Below, piece by piece: positions 9,093 through 18,596 of a stretch of DNA of 64,000 bases. The stretch is taken from positions 1-64,000 of the forward strand of contig JAJDCP010000018.1 of the NCBI GenBank assembly GCA_029260765.1. The letters run 5' to 3'. Numbering within the stretch: position 1 is the stretch's first letter; each line of letters begins with the position of its first letter. Source of the stretch: Planctomycetota bacterium. GTDB taxonomy: Bacteria > Planctomycetota > J058 > JAJDCP01. The position numbers and the translations under genes are program-made. The notes under the pieces were generated by a model. That model worked only from the letters and a program-made list of their open reading frames with translations. It did no database searches and was not told the DNA's origin.

Positions 9093-11268
9093 GCGGCGGT
9101 TCCGGATTCCAGTCTTCCAGCCCAGCGACCTCGGCCCGGGCTTCGTCGGTGACAGGAATGCCCCAGCGCTCGAAGAACGGCCCCAGGTCCCTACCGCACG
9201 CCCGAGAAAGCCGGACCAGCCACTGATCGCGTTTGGCTGCATCGTTCTCGGGACGCTGGCCGCGCGGTAGATCGCGGTACTCGGCAAACACCTTGTGGAA
9301 GACCTCCCACCCGAACGCTTCTTGCACCTGCATGTACATCATCAATGCCAGAAACGGCCGGCTCTTCCAGGTCGCAAATGGTGAACCAGCTTCGAAATAG
9401 GCGCGTACATCGGGCCACAGCTTTTGCAGGCGCGGCAGCTCGCTCGGCGTGCAGCCATGCAAGTTTTCGAGCACGAAGACCGTGAACAGGTTGCAGGTCA
9501 CCTCGATGGTGCCGTCGAAGGTCCAGTCGCTCTGCTGGTGGTTGTGGCCCAGCTCGTGCCAGAAGCCCCAGCCGGCTTTGGAGTCGGCGGTCAGGGCGTC
9601 CACCGATACTATGGCCTGCTCGACGTCGAGCAGGGTCATGATCGGATAGCCCGAATGCATGTACCCGGCGCTGATCTGCACGTCGCAGACCATCCGCTCC
9701 GGGGGCTGCGCAAGCGGACGCTGCCCGAGCTCCGCATACAGTCCCAGCACGCGGTCCCAGAAGTCCATCAGCCGCGCCGGGTCGTCGAGACTGCGTATCA
9801 CTCGTGAGGGTACGCTGAGGATGATGCGATCGCTGGCAAGCTCTGCCCACGGTGCCCCACGGGTGCGGATCTCTGCCTGCCAGGCTTCGATGTCGGTCAC
9901 ACCGTGCTGGTAGAACGGTGCTTCCACAGCTCCCGCTATCTGCAGCCCGAGCGGCAGGTGGCCCAGGCCAGCCGGGACCTCGATATACACCAGGCCCCCG
10001 AAGGGGCTGGCCTGCCGCGTGATTCGGCGTTCGAGGGGCCAGCTGCTGCTGATCTCTGGATGGCGGCGCCAGGCGTTTTTTTCCCAGAGCCGATCGCTAT
10101 GGCAACCAATCCGCAGGCGCAATCCGCGTCGGGCAAGCCCTTTCTCCAGCTGAACCTCGATCACCTCGCCGGGTGCTGCGTAGAGACCCGTGCTGCGCCA
10201 GCAAGCGGGACCGGCCGGCCAGGCAAACGCGCGCGTGACCCGGTCCGCTGTATCCGAAACCACCCCCGGAAAGAGCGAGGCTTCAGGCGCAGCCCCTAGC
10301 TCTTCGGGCTGGACACTAAGCCAGCGCCGCTGCTCGAGGTAGACGGAGAGGCGGTCCAGCGCATCGTCGACTCTCAGAGGATGCTGCTCGGAAAGTTGGG
10401 GCCGTTGCCGCTCTGCCAGCAATCCTCGCAGCTCGGGCCACAGGCGTGGGCTGGTAGGATGCAGGCAGCTGAGTGCATTCATGACCACCGCCTCAGTTTG
10501 TTCAAGCTGATCGACCGCCAGCCCGCCGTGCTCGTCATGGGCTACCAGCAACGCGAGCGCTCGCGTTGCATGGCAGGCCCGCAGCGTGCTGCTGTCGGCA
10601 GGCACCAACCGTGGGACCTGCTCAAGGTAGCCGTCTCCCAGCCCGAGACCGCAGGGCACGAGTAGGCGGTTGACGGGATGCTCGCTCAGCACCTTGTCCG
10701 GGTTCAGCTGCAACCAGCCCCAGCCCAGGTTCGCCACCACCATGCCCCCCCCTGCGGCGACGAAGGCGCGCAGCCGGGCCTGCTCTTCGGGCCGAGCCAG
10801 CAAACCCGGGTCGCCGCAGACCAGAGCCGCCCGCGCCAGGCTGTCCGCGAGGTCACCCCCTGACCAGACTTCGACCTTGTAGCCGGATTCCTCCAACCAG
10901 CTCGCGGTTTCGCCCAGGCCGAGCGCGAGCACCTGCCCCGCCGTGGCGTCCGGCGCTGCCCAGCGCAGGGCATTCGCGAACAGACGTCCGGTCTGGCCTT
11001 CATCCAGCCGACTACGATCGAAGTACCCACCGTGGCCGAACAGCACGATCCTGCCCGCTCCGTAGCGGGCAGCCCCGACACCGGCCAGGCGCGCCGCGCC
11101 ACTCTTGCCGGCGACGACGGCAAAGCAGCTGTCTCCGAACAAAGCCACGGGTCCCGGCACGCCGGGCTTGGCGATCTCCTCGACGCCCGCGCGTAAGCTC
11201 GCGAGGTCGGTCGCGCTCTGTGCCACGACCAGTGCGCACAGGCTGAGCCAGATGCACAAGCGACGCAT
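9085..11268 (-). CDS. secreted M60-like metallopeptidase
   Basis: This 727-residue protein begins with a signal peptide (MRRLCIWLSLCALVVAQS). The zinc motif HELGH lies at 571-575 with a downstream Glu589, in the HExxHx(8-24)E arrangement of peptidase family M60 (enhancin-like mucin/glycoprotein peptidases). The first 250 residues contain a Rossmann-like, glutamine-amidotransferase-type segment (VALFGDSCFAVV, RIVLFGHGGYF), a common companion of M60 domains. It probably cleaves glycosylated proteins outside the cell. It is separated by 50 bases from the upstream signalling gene, which may share its promoter. Confidence 0.85.
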   Translation of the reverse strand: MRRLCIWLSLCALVVAQSATDLASLRAGVEEIAKPGVPGPVALFGDSCFAVVAGKSGAARLAGVGAARYGAGRIVLFGHGGYFDRSRLDEGQTGRLFANALRWAAPDATAGQVLALGLGETASWLEESGYKVEVWSGGDLADSLARAALVCGDPGLLARPEEQARLRAFVAAGGGMVVANLGWGWLQLNPDKVLSEHPVNRLLVPCGLGLGDGYLEQVPRLVPADSSTLRACHATRALALLVAHDEHGGLAVDQLEQTEAVVMNALSCLHPTSPRLWPELRGLLAERQRPQLSEQHPLRVDDALDRLSVYLEQRRWLSVQPEELGAAPEASLFPGVVSDTADRVTRAFAWPAGPACWRSTGLYAAPGEVIEVQLEKGLARRGLRLRIGCHSDRLWEKNAWRRHPEISSSWPLERRITRQASPFGGLVYIEVPAGLGHLPLGLQIAGAVEAPFYQHGVTDIEAWQAEIRTRGAPWAELASDRIILSVPSRVIRSLDDPARLMDFWDRVLGLYAELGQRPLAQPPERMVCDVQISAGYMHSGYPIMTLLDVEQAIVSVDALTADSKAGWGFWHELGHNHQQSDWTFDGTIEVTCNLFTVFVLENLHGCTPSELPRLQKLWPDVRAYFEAGSPFATWKSRPFLALMMYMQVQEAFGWEVFHKVFAEYRDLPRGQRPENDAAKRDQWLVRLSRACGRDLGPFFERWGIPVTDEARAEVAGLEDWNPEPPRE

Positions 11269-11318
11269 CTTCGCCCCCTTTCTTGCAGATTGTGACCAGG
11301 ATCGCAGGCCGTCGAATC

Positions 11319-12965
11319 TCAGCTGCCCAGACGCGAGACCAGGTCTGGCCGGCCGAGCAGAAAACCCTGCCCGAACCGCACCCCCAGCTTGACGACCGCG
11401 CGCATGTCCGCATCGTTCTCGAGGCCGAGAGCCACGAGCTCAGAGCCCACAGACTTGACCTTGGCTAGCAGTCGTTGTAGGTCCTGGCGCTTCACCGGGT
11501 CGTCTGCGATGCCGATGATCATCTTCGGGTTGGTCTTGACGATCCGCGGCTTCTTCAGCGTGATCGCGCGCATCGAGCTCTTGCTGATGTCGACGTGATC
11601 GAGGGAAGTGGGAATTCCCAGCTTGTCGAGCCGCGCCAGCACGCGGAAAAGGGGCGATGGATTGCCGGTAATGCGCCGGATGCTGACATCGAAGATGATC
11701 AAGTGGTTGGGAGCCTGGCGTTTGCAGGCGGCAGCGAGCTCATGGGGATCGATGCCGAGTATGGTCGAAGGCAGCACGTTGAAACACAACCCGGAGCGCG
11801 GCGGAAACGACGGCGCCTGCGCCAGGCAGAGCTCGAGACACTTCAAGTCGAGATCTGTCTCAAGGTCGAGCTCGCGCGCGGCAGCGAACAGTTTGCCCGG
11901 ATCATGCAGCTCATCGCGTCCGCGCACAAACAACTCGTAGATGAAGGGCTCTTTCTGGTTGAGATCCATCACGACCTGCTGCACGACTTCGAGTTGGTCG
12001 TCAGAGTCGAGCACGCTGGTCAGGCGATCGATCGCGACCAGCCCTCCCTGCACCCGCTGATGGGCTACGATGTCGGCCTCTTCGAAGGCGTCTGGCTCAG
12101 CTAGCTGCACAGCATCCATCAAGTCGTGCACCGTCTCGACTTTGTCGGGAATGCGCGCGACCTTGACGGTGGTTTGAGGTTGTGCGGTACCCGCTGGAAG
12201 CGGGATGGCGACGTTGGCCAGCTCTTCTTGCAGCCGTCGTGCGACGCGTGATGCCTGGTCGACCGTCGTCTCAGGCAGCACGACCACGAAATACTCGCCA
12301 TCGATGACTGCGATCTCTCCCTGGTCTCCCACCAGATCGCGCAACACATCGGCGATCACCAGCAAAAGCTGATCACCGACATACAGACCGAAGTTCTGGT
12401 TGAGTTGGCGCAGGTTCTTGAAGTCGACCAACACCGCCGCGGCGCTGCGACGGCTGACACGTGCGCCTTGAAGCACCCGCGCCACTGTCCGCTCGAGGCC
12501 CCGCCGGTTCAAGAGCTCGGTCAGAGGCTCTCGATCACCCAGGGTGGACTCGTTGCTGACCGACGCAGGGGCGACAGCCAGCTCAGCACGGAGCACCTCG
12601 CGGGCACGGGCAAAGGCGATGGCACGCTGCAGGCGGCTGCCGCTGAGGTCGCGCCGCGCGAGATAGTCTTGAGCCCCGGCAGAGAGCAAGGCCGAGGCCA
12701 GCTCGAGGTCGTCGTCATGCCCGAACACCACCACTGGTGGATGCGGATCGCCCTGCTCTGCCAACATACGCAGGAGGTCTTGCGCGCCTGCGTCTGGAAG
12801 CTGGTGCGCGCACAACACGCAATCGAAGCGTCGCTGGAGGATGGCCTCGTAGCCCTTCGAGATCAAGGGCTCAGACTCGAGCTTGAGATTTGGGTCGATC
12901 CAGCCGAGCTGCGTTTGCATCGCAACTCTCGCGAGCCGATCCTCGTCGATCAGGAGAATCTTCAC
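11319..12965 (-). CDS. degenerate REC-GGDEF-EAL signalling protein
   Basis: This 548-residue protein has three regulatory domains. The receiver domain (MKILLIDEDRLARVAMQ) reads CVLCAHQLP where the phosphoacceptor Asp is expected. In the GGDEF domain the signature has become IDGEYF. The EAL-type domain retains the fold motifs GLCFNVLPS and RFGQGFLLGRP but has YELFVRG in place of EAL and DHVD in place of DDFG. All key catalytic residues seem to be missing. It is more likely a c-di-GMP receptor or a protein-interaction hub than an enzyme. It is divergent from the MidA-like gene at 13192. Confidence 0.75.
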   Translation of the reverse strand: MKILLIDEDRLARVAMQTQLGWIDPNLKLESEPLISKGYEAILQRRFDCVLCAHQLPDAGAQDLLRMLAEQGDPHPPVVVFGHDDDLELASALLSAGAQDYLARRDLSGSRLQRAIAFARAREVLRAELAVAPASVSNESTLGDREPLTELLNRRGLERTVARVLQGARVSRRSAAAVLVDFKNLRQLNQNFGLYVGDQLLLVIADVLRDLVGDQGEIAVIDGEYFVVVLPETTVDQASRVARRLQEELANVAIPLPAGTAQPQTTVKVARIPDKVETVHDLMDAVQLAEPDAFEEADIVAHQRVQGGLVAIDRLTSVLDSDDQLEVVQQVVMDLNQKEPFIYELFVRGRDELHDPGKLFAAARELDLETDLDLKCLELCLAQAPSFPPRSGLCFNVLPSTILGIDPHELAAACKRQAPNHLIIFDVSIRRITGNPSPLFRVLARLDKLGIPTSLDHVDISKSSMRAITLKKPRIVKTNPKMIIGIADDPVKRQDLQRLLAKVKSVGSELVALGLENDADMRAVVKLGVRFGQGFLLGRPDLVSRLGS

Positions 12966-13191
12966 CAGCCGTTGCCCCCACCGCAGGCGGTCCCTTGCGT
13001 CAGAGTATGCCAGATGCCCCCGTCATGCGCCAGCGCTCCCGTTCAGGGCGGACCCCTCACGCGGGATCGCGAACAGCGGGCGGCGCATCCTAAGCCTTTG
13101 CTGACAGGCCGCTTGCTCGCTGGAAAAGGGTTCCCATGCCCCAACCCGCGGGATAGAATTGCCGCGCACAGCTTGTGTGGGAGCGGCACCG

Positions 13192-14793
13192 GTGAAGCCC
13201 ATCAAGATTCCGGGCTGGGGATTTGTAGTTCAAGAGAGTGTTCCGCTTTCTCGATCACTGCTCTGGAAACTGCAGCGTGATTTCTATGACCAGCGCGGTC
13301 TGTCTGCCTGGCGCGAGAAGGGTGTCCCCTGCTACGTGACCACCAACCCCTTCATCGCCGAGAAGTATGCCCAGGTCGTGCACGCCAGCTTGCTCGACAG
13401 CCTGCAGAATGTGGGATTCGTGCTCGATCCTGGCGAGCCCCTGTACGTGGTTGAGCTCGCCTCGGGTTCCGGAGAGTTTGGCTTCCGATTCCTGCGTCAG
13501 CTGCGTCAGCTCTTGCAGGAACAGCCCATCCCCGGGGACATGCGGGTCTGCTTCGTGATGACAGACTTCACCGAGAGCAACCTCAGAGAGTTCGAAGCGC
13601 AGGCCTGCTTCCAACCGTTTCTCGAAGAAGGCAGCCTCGACCTGGCGCTCTTTGATTGCGAGCGCACGACCCGACTCACGTTGCGCCGCTCGGGGGTGGT
13701 GCTCGAGCGCACTGCAAATCCACTGATCGTGTTCGCCAACTACCTGTTCGATTCCTTGCCTCAGGATGCCTTCTGGATCCGCGACGGCGCGTTGCGCGAA
13801 GGCAGAATCACCCTGACCAGCGCGCAGCCGGTGGCCGATCCGGAGGGCCTGGTCGAGAAGCTTCCACAGCTCAAACGCTTCTTCAACGAGCTTCCGGTTG
13901 AGCTGCCGTTCTATCACGAGCCGGCGCTCGATGCGATTCTCGAGCGCTATCTCGAACTGCTCGAGCAGGCCAGCTTTCTGTTCCCGATCACCGTGTTGCG
14001 CTGCCTCGAACGCTTGCGCACGCTTGCTGGCGGCCGCATGCTGCTCGTCGCGGCCGACAAGGGCTACGCGCACATCGAAGAGCTGCCGCTCGACGAAGAG
14101 CCCCATCTCGAGATCCACGGAGATGGCTGTTTTTCGTTCATGGTCGATTTCCACGCCCTGGGGGTCTACTGCAAGGCCGTGGGAGGACGTCCCTTCCTTC
14201 CCTCGCGTCGCGACGACAGCCTGCTGCCGACAGTCTTTCTGTTCGGCGCGGGCGACGCACGCTTCCCGCGCATGAACCGATCGGCTGACGAGCTGCTCGA
14301 GGGGTTCGGGCCCTGCGATTTCCTCACCTTGCTGCACAAGGCCGAACAACTGAAGAACTGCGACATCGCCGAGTTTGTCGCGCTGCTGAAGCTCAGCCGT
14401 TTCGAACCCAGCGTGATCGTGCGCCTGGGGGGCAAGCTGGTTGACAACGTCGAGAGCGCGCCCGAAGGCACACGTGCGCAGCTCGTCGAGGCCTTGCGGC
14501 GCGCGTGGCCCAACTTCTACCCCAGCAGCGCCGACGATGTGCCCCTGGAGTTCGGGCGGGTGTTCTACTCGCTGGGCCACTATCGAGAGGCGATCGACTT
14601 CTACAAGACATCCCTCGAGCTATTCGGCGAGCACTCGATCACTCTCCACAACCTGGGGCTCTGCTACCGTGAGCTCGGTCGACGCGACAAGGCTCTGGTC
14701 TATTTCGAGCACGCCCTGCGCCTGAATCCAGACGATCAGGGCTCCAAAGAGTGCCTGGCAGAGATCGCCGCGGAGTCGGGCGCCTCGAGCTGA
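13192..14793 (+). CDS. MidA-type SAM methyltransferase with TPR tail
   Basis: The start is GTG at 13192 with GGGAG eight bases upstream. The 533-residue product opens with the DUF185/MidA pattern: YVTTNPFIAEKYAQVV, then the SAM-binding LYVVELASGSGEFGF, then LIVFANYLFDSLPQDAF. About 120 C-terminal residues form TPR units (DVPLEFGRVFYSLGHYREAI and HNLGLCYRELGRRDKALVYF). MidA-family enzymes methylate arginine in respiratory-complex assembly; whether this one does is unknown. The TPR extension suggests it docks on a protein partner. The response-regulator gene follows after 12 bases, so the two probably form an operon. Confidence 0.75.
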   Translation: MKPIKIPGWGFVVQESVPLSRSLLWKLQRDFYDQRGLSAWREKGVPCYVTTNPFIAEKYAQVVHASLLDSLQNVGFVLDPGEPLYVVELASGSGEFGFRFLRQLRQLLQEQPIPGDMRVCFVMTDFTESNLREFEAQACFQPFLEEGSLDLALFDCERTTRLTLRRSGVVLERTANPLIVFANYLFDSLPQDAFWIRDGALREGRITLTSAQPVADPEGLVEKLPQLKRFFNELPVELPFYHEPALDAILERYLELLEQASFLFPITVLRCLERLRTLAGGRMLLVAADKGYAHIEELPLDEEPHLEIHGDGCFSFMVDFHALGVYCKAVGGRPFLPSRRDDSLLPTVFLFGAGDARFPRMNRSADELLEGFGPCDFLTLLHKAEQLKNCDIAEFVALLKLSRFEPSVIVRLGGKLVDNVESAPEGTRAQLVEALRRAWPNFYPSSADDVPLEFGRVFYSLGHYREAIDFYKTSLELFGEHSITLHNLGLCYRELGRRDKALVYFEHALRLNPDDQGSKECLAEIAAESGASS

Positions 14794-14805
14794 AGGAGGC
14801 GGACC

Positions 14806-15477
14806 GTGCGTGTGTTGCTGGTCGAAGATTCCCCCAAGTTGCAGACCTACGTGGGCAAAGCCCTGCGCAAAGCGGGCTACGCGGTCGACGTTGCGGGCGA
14901 TGGCGAGCAGGGGCTGTGGCTGGCTTTGGGCAACGAGTACGACTGCATCGTGCTCGACATCATGTTGCCCAAGCGCGATGGGCTGAGTGTGTTGCAGGAG
15001 ATGCGCGCGCAGGGACGCATCTCCCATGTGTTGCTGCTGACGGCGCGAGACGCGGTCGACGACCGGGTGACCGGCCTGCAACGCGGCGCCGACGACTACC
15101 TCGTCAAACCCTTCGCGATGGCGGAGTTGCTCGCACGGGTGCAAGCCCTGACACGGCGCGCCCACGGGCACAAGTCCCCGGACATCGAAGTCGGAAACCT
15201 GCGTATCGCCACGGTCGAGCGCAAAGTGTACCGGGCAGGCGAGCCGCTGGACCTGACGCCCCGAGAGCTGGCTTTGCTGGAGTTCTTGGCGTTGCGGCGC
15301 GAGCAGGTGGTCTCACGCACAGAGATCGAGCAGCACATCTACGATGAGCTTGCCGAGCCGATGAGCAATGTGGTGAATTCTGCGATCTGCCTGCTGCGCA
15401 AGAAGATCGATACGCCCGGCAAGCCGTCGCTGATCAAGACCCGACGCGGCCTGGGGTACATGCTGCACGCCGACTGA
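14806..15477 (+). CDS. OmpR/PhoB-family response regulator (orphan)
   Basis: This 223-residue protein starts with GTG, preceded by AAGGAGG. The receiver domain is intact (acidic pair ED at 7-8, phosphoacceptor Asp51 in LDIMLP, Lys101 in LVKPF). It is followed by a winged-helix DNA-binding domain (DLTPRELALLEFLALRREQ, then RRGLGYML). It acts as a phosphorylation-controlled transcription factor. No histidine kinase lies next to it. The partner is encoded elsewhere, or the upstream MidA/TPR protein takes part in its control. The next gene is on the opposite strand. Confidence 0.95.
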   Translation: MRVLLVEDSPKLQTYVGKALRKAGYAVDVAGDGEQGLWLALGNEYDCIVLDIMLPKRDGLSVLQEMRAQGRISHVLLLTARDAVDDRVTGLQRGADDYLVKPFAMAELLARVQALTRRAHGHKSPDIEVGNLRIATVERKVYRAGEPLDLTPRELALLEFLALRREQVVSRTEIEQHIYDELAEPMSNVVNSAICLLRKKIDTPGKPSLIKTRRGLGYMLHAD

Positions 15478-15501
15478 GCCGGGCGTTGCGCCGCGGGCTG
15501 C

Positions 15502-16044
15502 TCAGCCGGCGATGCGCAGCGAAGCCATGGCCTTGCAGAGTGCCTTGACCGCGCTCTCGTCGTTGCCCGCAACCATGATGTGCAACACAAGCTGTTGGAC
15601 GTCAGCGCCTTGCGCGCCCTTGAAGAAGTCCCGCAGGTGCAGCTCGCGATGGTGCATCGCGTTGCCTTCAGAGCCTTCCTGCCAGGCGACCCAATCGACC
15701 TTGCGGTCGCCGATCATGCCGGACTCGGTCACACCCGCAGTCTCGCTGGGTTGGGGATGGTGGCCGACATAGATCACTGCGGCGGCCAGGGAGCTGGCGA
15801 CGGCAGATCCGTCACGGATCGAGTAGACGCTGTAGTCGGCGCCATCTTCTTTGGTCAGCTGGTAGTTTCCGGGCAGGTTGACGAGCACCTCGGGCGCGCC
15901 CTGGCCCCACGACTCGAGACGATGCTCGGATCCGGTCCAGGTCTTGGGCGGGTCCGGGATCGGGTCGGGTTCGGTGGTGCTGGGGCAACCGGCAAGCACA
16001 CAGGCCATTGCCAGGGCTGCTGCGATGAGGCTGAGCCTTCGCAT
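15502..16044 (-). CDS. lipoprotein of unknown function
   Basis: The start at 16044 is set by AAAGGAG six bases upstream. The 180-residue product has a lipoprotein signal peptide ending in the lipobox LAGC (MRRLSLIAAALAMACVLAGC). A short proline-rich linker (EPDPIPDPPKTW) and a single globular domain follow, so it should be anchored in the envelope. I recognise no enzymatic motif. It converges with the response-regulator gene, whose stop is 25 bases away. Confidence 0.75.
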   Translation of the reverse strand: MRRLSLIAAALAMACVLAGCPSTTEPDPIPDPPKTWTGSEHRLESWGQGAPEVLVNLPGNYQLTKEDGADYSVYSIRDGSAVASSLAAAVIYVGHHPQPSETAGVTESGMIGDRKVDWVAWQEGSEGNAMHHRELHLRDFFKGAQGADVQQLVLHIMVAGNDESAVKALCKAMASLRIAG

Positions 16045-16262
16045 GGCATTCTCCTTTGTCTGGTTGGACTCATTTATAGGAAACCCGTCGAGCCAACGCA
16101 TGCGAAAATTTTTGCCAGACTGTCACGACGCCGTGCAAGCGGTGCACACAGCGCTCCCTGTCATGGCTGGCGCTTTGGAACCATCGGCCCGGTAGCACAG
16201 CCTTTACCCGCGCCGCGGATCGCATACAATCGTCGCTCCCGTCCTCATCGGAGCCCTTCCCT

Positions 16263-18596
16263 ATGCATTTCCGCATCATCTTCCTGGCACTGGCCCTGAG
16301 CCTGGGCCTGCTTGCGCAGGACCCGCGCGGTGTCTTGCCCGACGACAGCTTTCGGCAGCTCGAAGAGATCTTGCCGACCCCCAACCTCTACCGCACAGCG
16401 TCGGGGGCGCCAGGTCACGCCTATTGGCAGCAGCAGGTCGATTATGCGATCGAGGTCGAGATCGACGACATCGCGCAGCGGCTGCTGGGCTCCGAGACCA
16501 TCCACTATACGAACAACTCTCCGGACGTGCTGCGCTACCTCTGGCTGCAGCTCGACGCGAACATCTACCGGCCCGATGCGGATGCAGCCCTGGTTTCCGG
16601 TCCGCCGGATTTCGGCGACCTGTCTTTTGAGCGCGCCCTGGGACTGATGGCGCGGCGCGAATTCGACGGAGGAGCGAAGATCTCCGCGGTGCGTGATGCC
16701 TTGGGCAAGCCCCTGCCCTACTCGATCGTCAAGACCATGATGCGGGTCGACCTGCCCGAGCCCTTGAAGAGCGGTGCCTCGGTGGTCTTTTCGGTGGACT
16801 GGAGCTATGCGATCAACGACTCCCGCTACGTGCGGGGGCGTACCGCCTGCGAGTACTTCGAGGACGATGGCAACTTCATCTACGAGATGGCCCAGTGGTT
16901 CCCCCGGCTGTGCCCCTACACCGACGTCAACGGCTGGCAGAACAAGCAGTTTCTGGGTCGTGGAGAGTTCGCGCTCGAATTCGGCGACTACACGGTGCGC
17001 ATCACGGCTCCTGACGATCACATCGTCGCCTCGACGGGTGTGTTGCAGAATCCCGAAGAGGTCTTGAGCGCTGCGCAGCGCGCGCGCCTCAAGCAGGCCG
17101 AGAGCAGTGGCACGCCCGTCTTCATCGTGACACCTGAAGAGGCGCTGGCACAGCAAGCGGGCGCCCCCACGGGGACCAAGACCTGGGTTTTCCAGGCCGA
17201 GAACGTGCGCGACTTCGCCTTCGCGAGCTCGCGTAAGTTTATCTGGGACGCGGCACTGCATACCGTGGGCTCACGCCCGGTCTGGGCGATGTCCTACTAC
17301 CCGAACGAAGGCGAGCCGCTCTGGAGTCGCTACTCGACCCACTCGATCATCCACACGCTGAACGTCTATTCGCGCTACACCTTCGACTATCCCTATCCCG
17401 TCGCGATCTCGGTCAATGGTCCGGTCGGCGGGATGGAGTACCCGATGATCTGCTTCAACGGCCCTCGGCCCGAGAAGGACGGGACCTATTCCGCACGTAC
17501 CAAGTACGGTCTGATCTCGGTGATCATCCACGAGGTGGGCCACAACTATTTCCCGATGATCATCAACTCCGATGAGCGTCAATGGACCTGGATGGACGAG
17601 GGCCTGAACACCTTTGTGCAGTTTCTCGCAGAACGGGAGTGGCAGGACGACTATCCCTCGCGACGCGGGGAACCCCGCAACATCGTCGACTATATGAAGA
17701 GTGAACGGCAGGTGCCGATAATGACCAACAGCGAGTCGATCCTGCAGTTCGGCAACAACGCCTACGGCAAGCCAGCGACGGCCCTGAACATATTGCGTGA
17801 GACAGTGTTGGGGCGTGAGCTCTTCGACTTTGCGTTCAAAGAGTATGCGCGGCGTTGGAAGTTCAAGCGGCCGATGCCGGCCGACTTCTTCCGTACGATG
17901 GAAGATGCGTCCGGCATCGACCTCGACTGGTTCTGGCGTGGCTGGTTCTATACCACCGACCACACCGACCTGGCCCTGAGCGACGTGCGCCAGTATCAGA
18001 TGGAGGCGCTCGATCCCGAGTTGGCCGCCGAGACCCGTCGTCAAGAACGCGCCGAAGAGCCTGCGTCCCTCTCGCGCGAACGCAACAGTGCGCTGCAGAT
18101 GCGGGTCGATCTCTATCCCGAGCTCAAGGACTTCTACAACGAGTACGATGAGCTCGACGTCACCAAGAAGGACCGCGAATCCTACCAGAAGCTGATCGAG
18201 CGTCTCGACGAGGCGGACAAGGCACTTCTCGACAGAGGTCTGTACTTTTATGTCGTCGACATCGAGAACCTGGGCGGGCTGCCGATGCCGGTGATTCTCG
18301 AGATCCATTACAGCGATGGCAGCCTGGACGAGCTGCGGATTCCTGCCGAGATCTGGCGCCGCAACGACCCCAAGGTCTCCAAGCTGCTGGTGCTCGAGAA
18401 GCCGTTGGAGCTGCTTGTGCTCGATCCCTGGCTCGAGACCGCCGACACCGTGCTGGACAACAATGTCTTTCCCCGTCAGCTCGGTGAGCAGCGTTTCAAG
18501 CTCTTCAAGCGCGATGAGCGGGACGGCATGAACCCGATGCGGCGCCACCAGAAAGAGCAGGCTGAGGAGCAGAGCGCCGATGCGGGGACCGAGTAG
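16263..18596 (+). CDS. secreted M1-family zinc metallopeptidase
   Basis: This 777-residue protein has a signal peptide (MHFRIIFLALALSLGLLAQ) and the zinc site HEVGH at 423-427 with Glu446 in WMDEGLN. That is the HExxHx18E signature of peptidase family M1. The preceding GPVGGMEYPMI corresponds to the GxMEN-type exopeptidase loop in altered form. The N-terminal beta-domain and the long C-terminal region fit periplasmic or secreted M1 relatives. The next gene overlaps by 17 bases and is presumably co-translated. M1 peptidases paired with DUF6702 proteins are a pairing I associate with Bacteroidota-type genomes as well. Confidence 0.9.
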   Translation: MHFRIIFLALALSLGLLAQDPRGVLPDDSFRQLEEILPTPNLYRTASGAPGHAYWQQQVDYAIEVEIDDIAQRLLGSETIHYTNNSPDVLRYLWLQLDANIYRPDADAALVSGPPDFGDLSFERALGLMARREFDGGAKISAVRDALGKPLPYSIVKTMMRVDLPEPLKSGASVVFSVDWSYAINDSRYVRGRTACEYFEDDGNFIYEMAQWFPRLCPYTDVNGWQNKQFLGRGEFALEFGDYTVRITAPDDHIVASTGVLQNPEEVLSAAQRARLKQAESSGTPVFIVTPEEALAQQAGAPTGTKTWVFQAENVRDFAFASSRKFIWDAALHTVGSRPVWAMSYYPNEGEPLWSRYSTHSIIHTLNVYSRYTFDYPYPVAISVNGPVGGMEYPMICFNGPRPEKDGTYSARTKYGLISVIIHEVGHNYFPMIINSDERQWTWMDEGLNTFVQFLAEREWQDDYPSRRGEPRNIVDYMKSERQVPIMTNSESILQFGNNAYGKPATALNILRETVLGRELFDFAFKEYARRWKFKRPMPADFFRTMEDASGIDLDWFWRGWFYTTDHTDLALSDVRQYQMEALDPELAAETRRQERAEEPASLSRERNSALQMRVDLYPELKDFYNEYDELDVTKKDRESYQKLIERLDEADKALLDRGLYFYVVDIENLGGLPMPVILEIHYSDGSLDELRIPAEIWRRNDPKVSKLLVLEKPLELLVLDPWLETADTVLDNNVFPRQLGEQRFKLFKRDERDGMNPMRRHQKEQAEEQSADAGTE

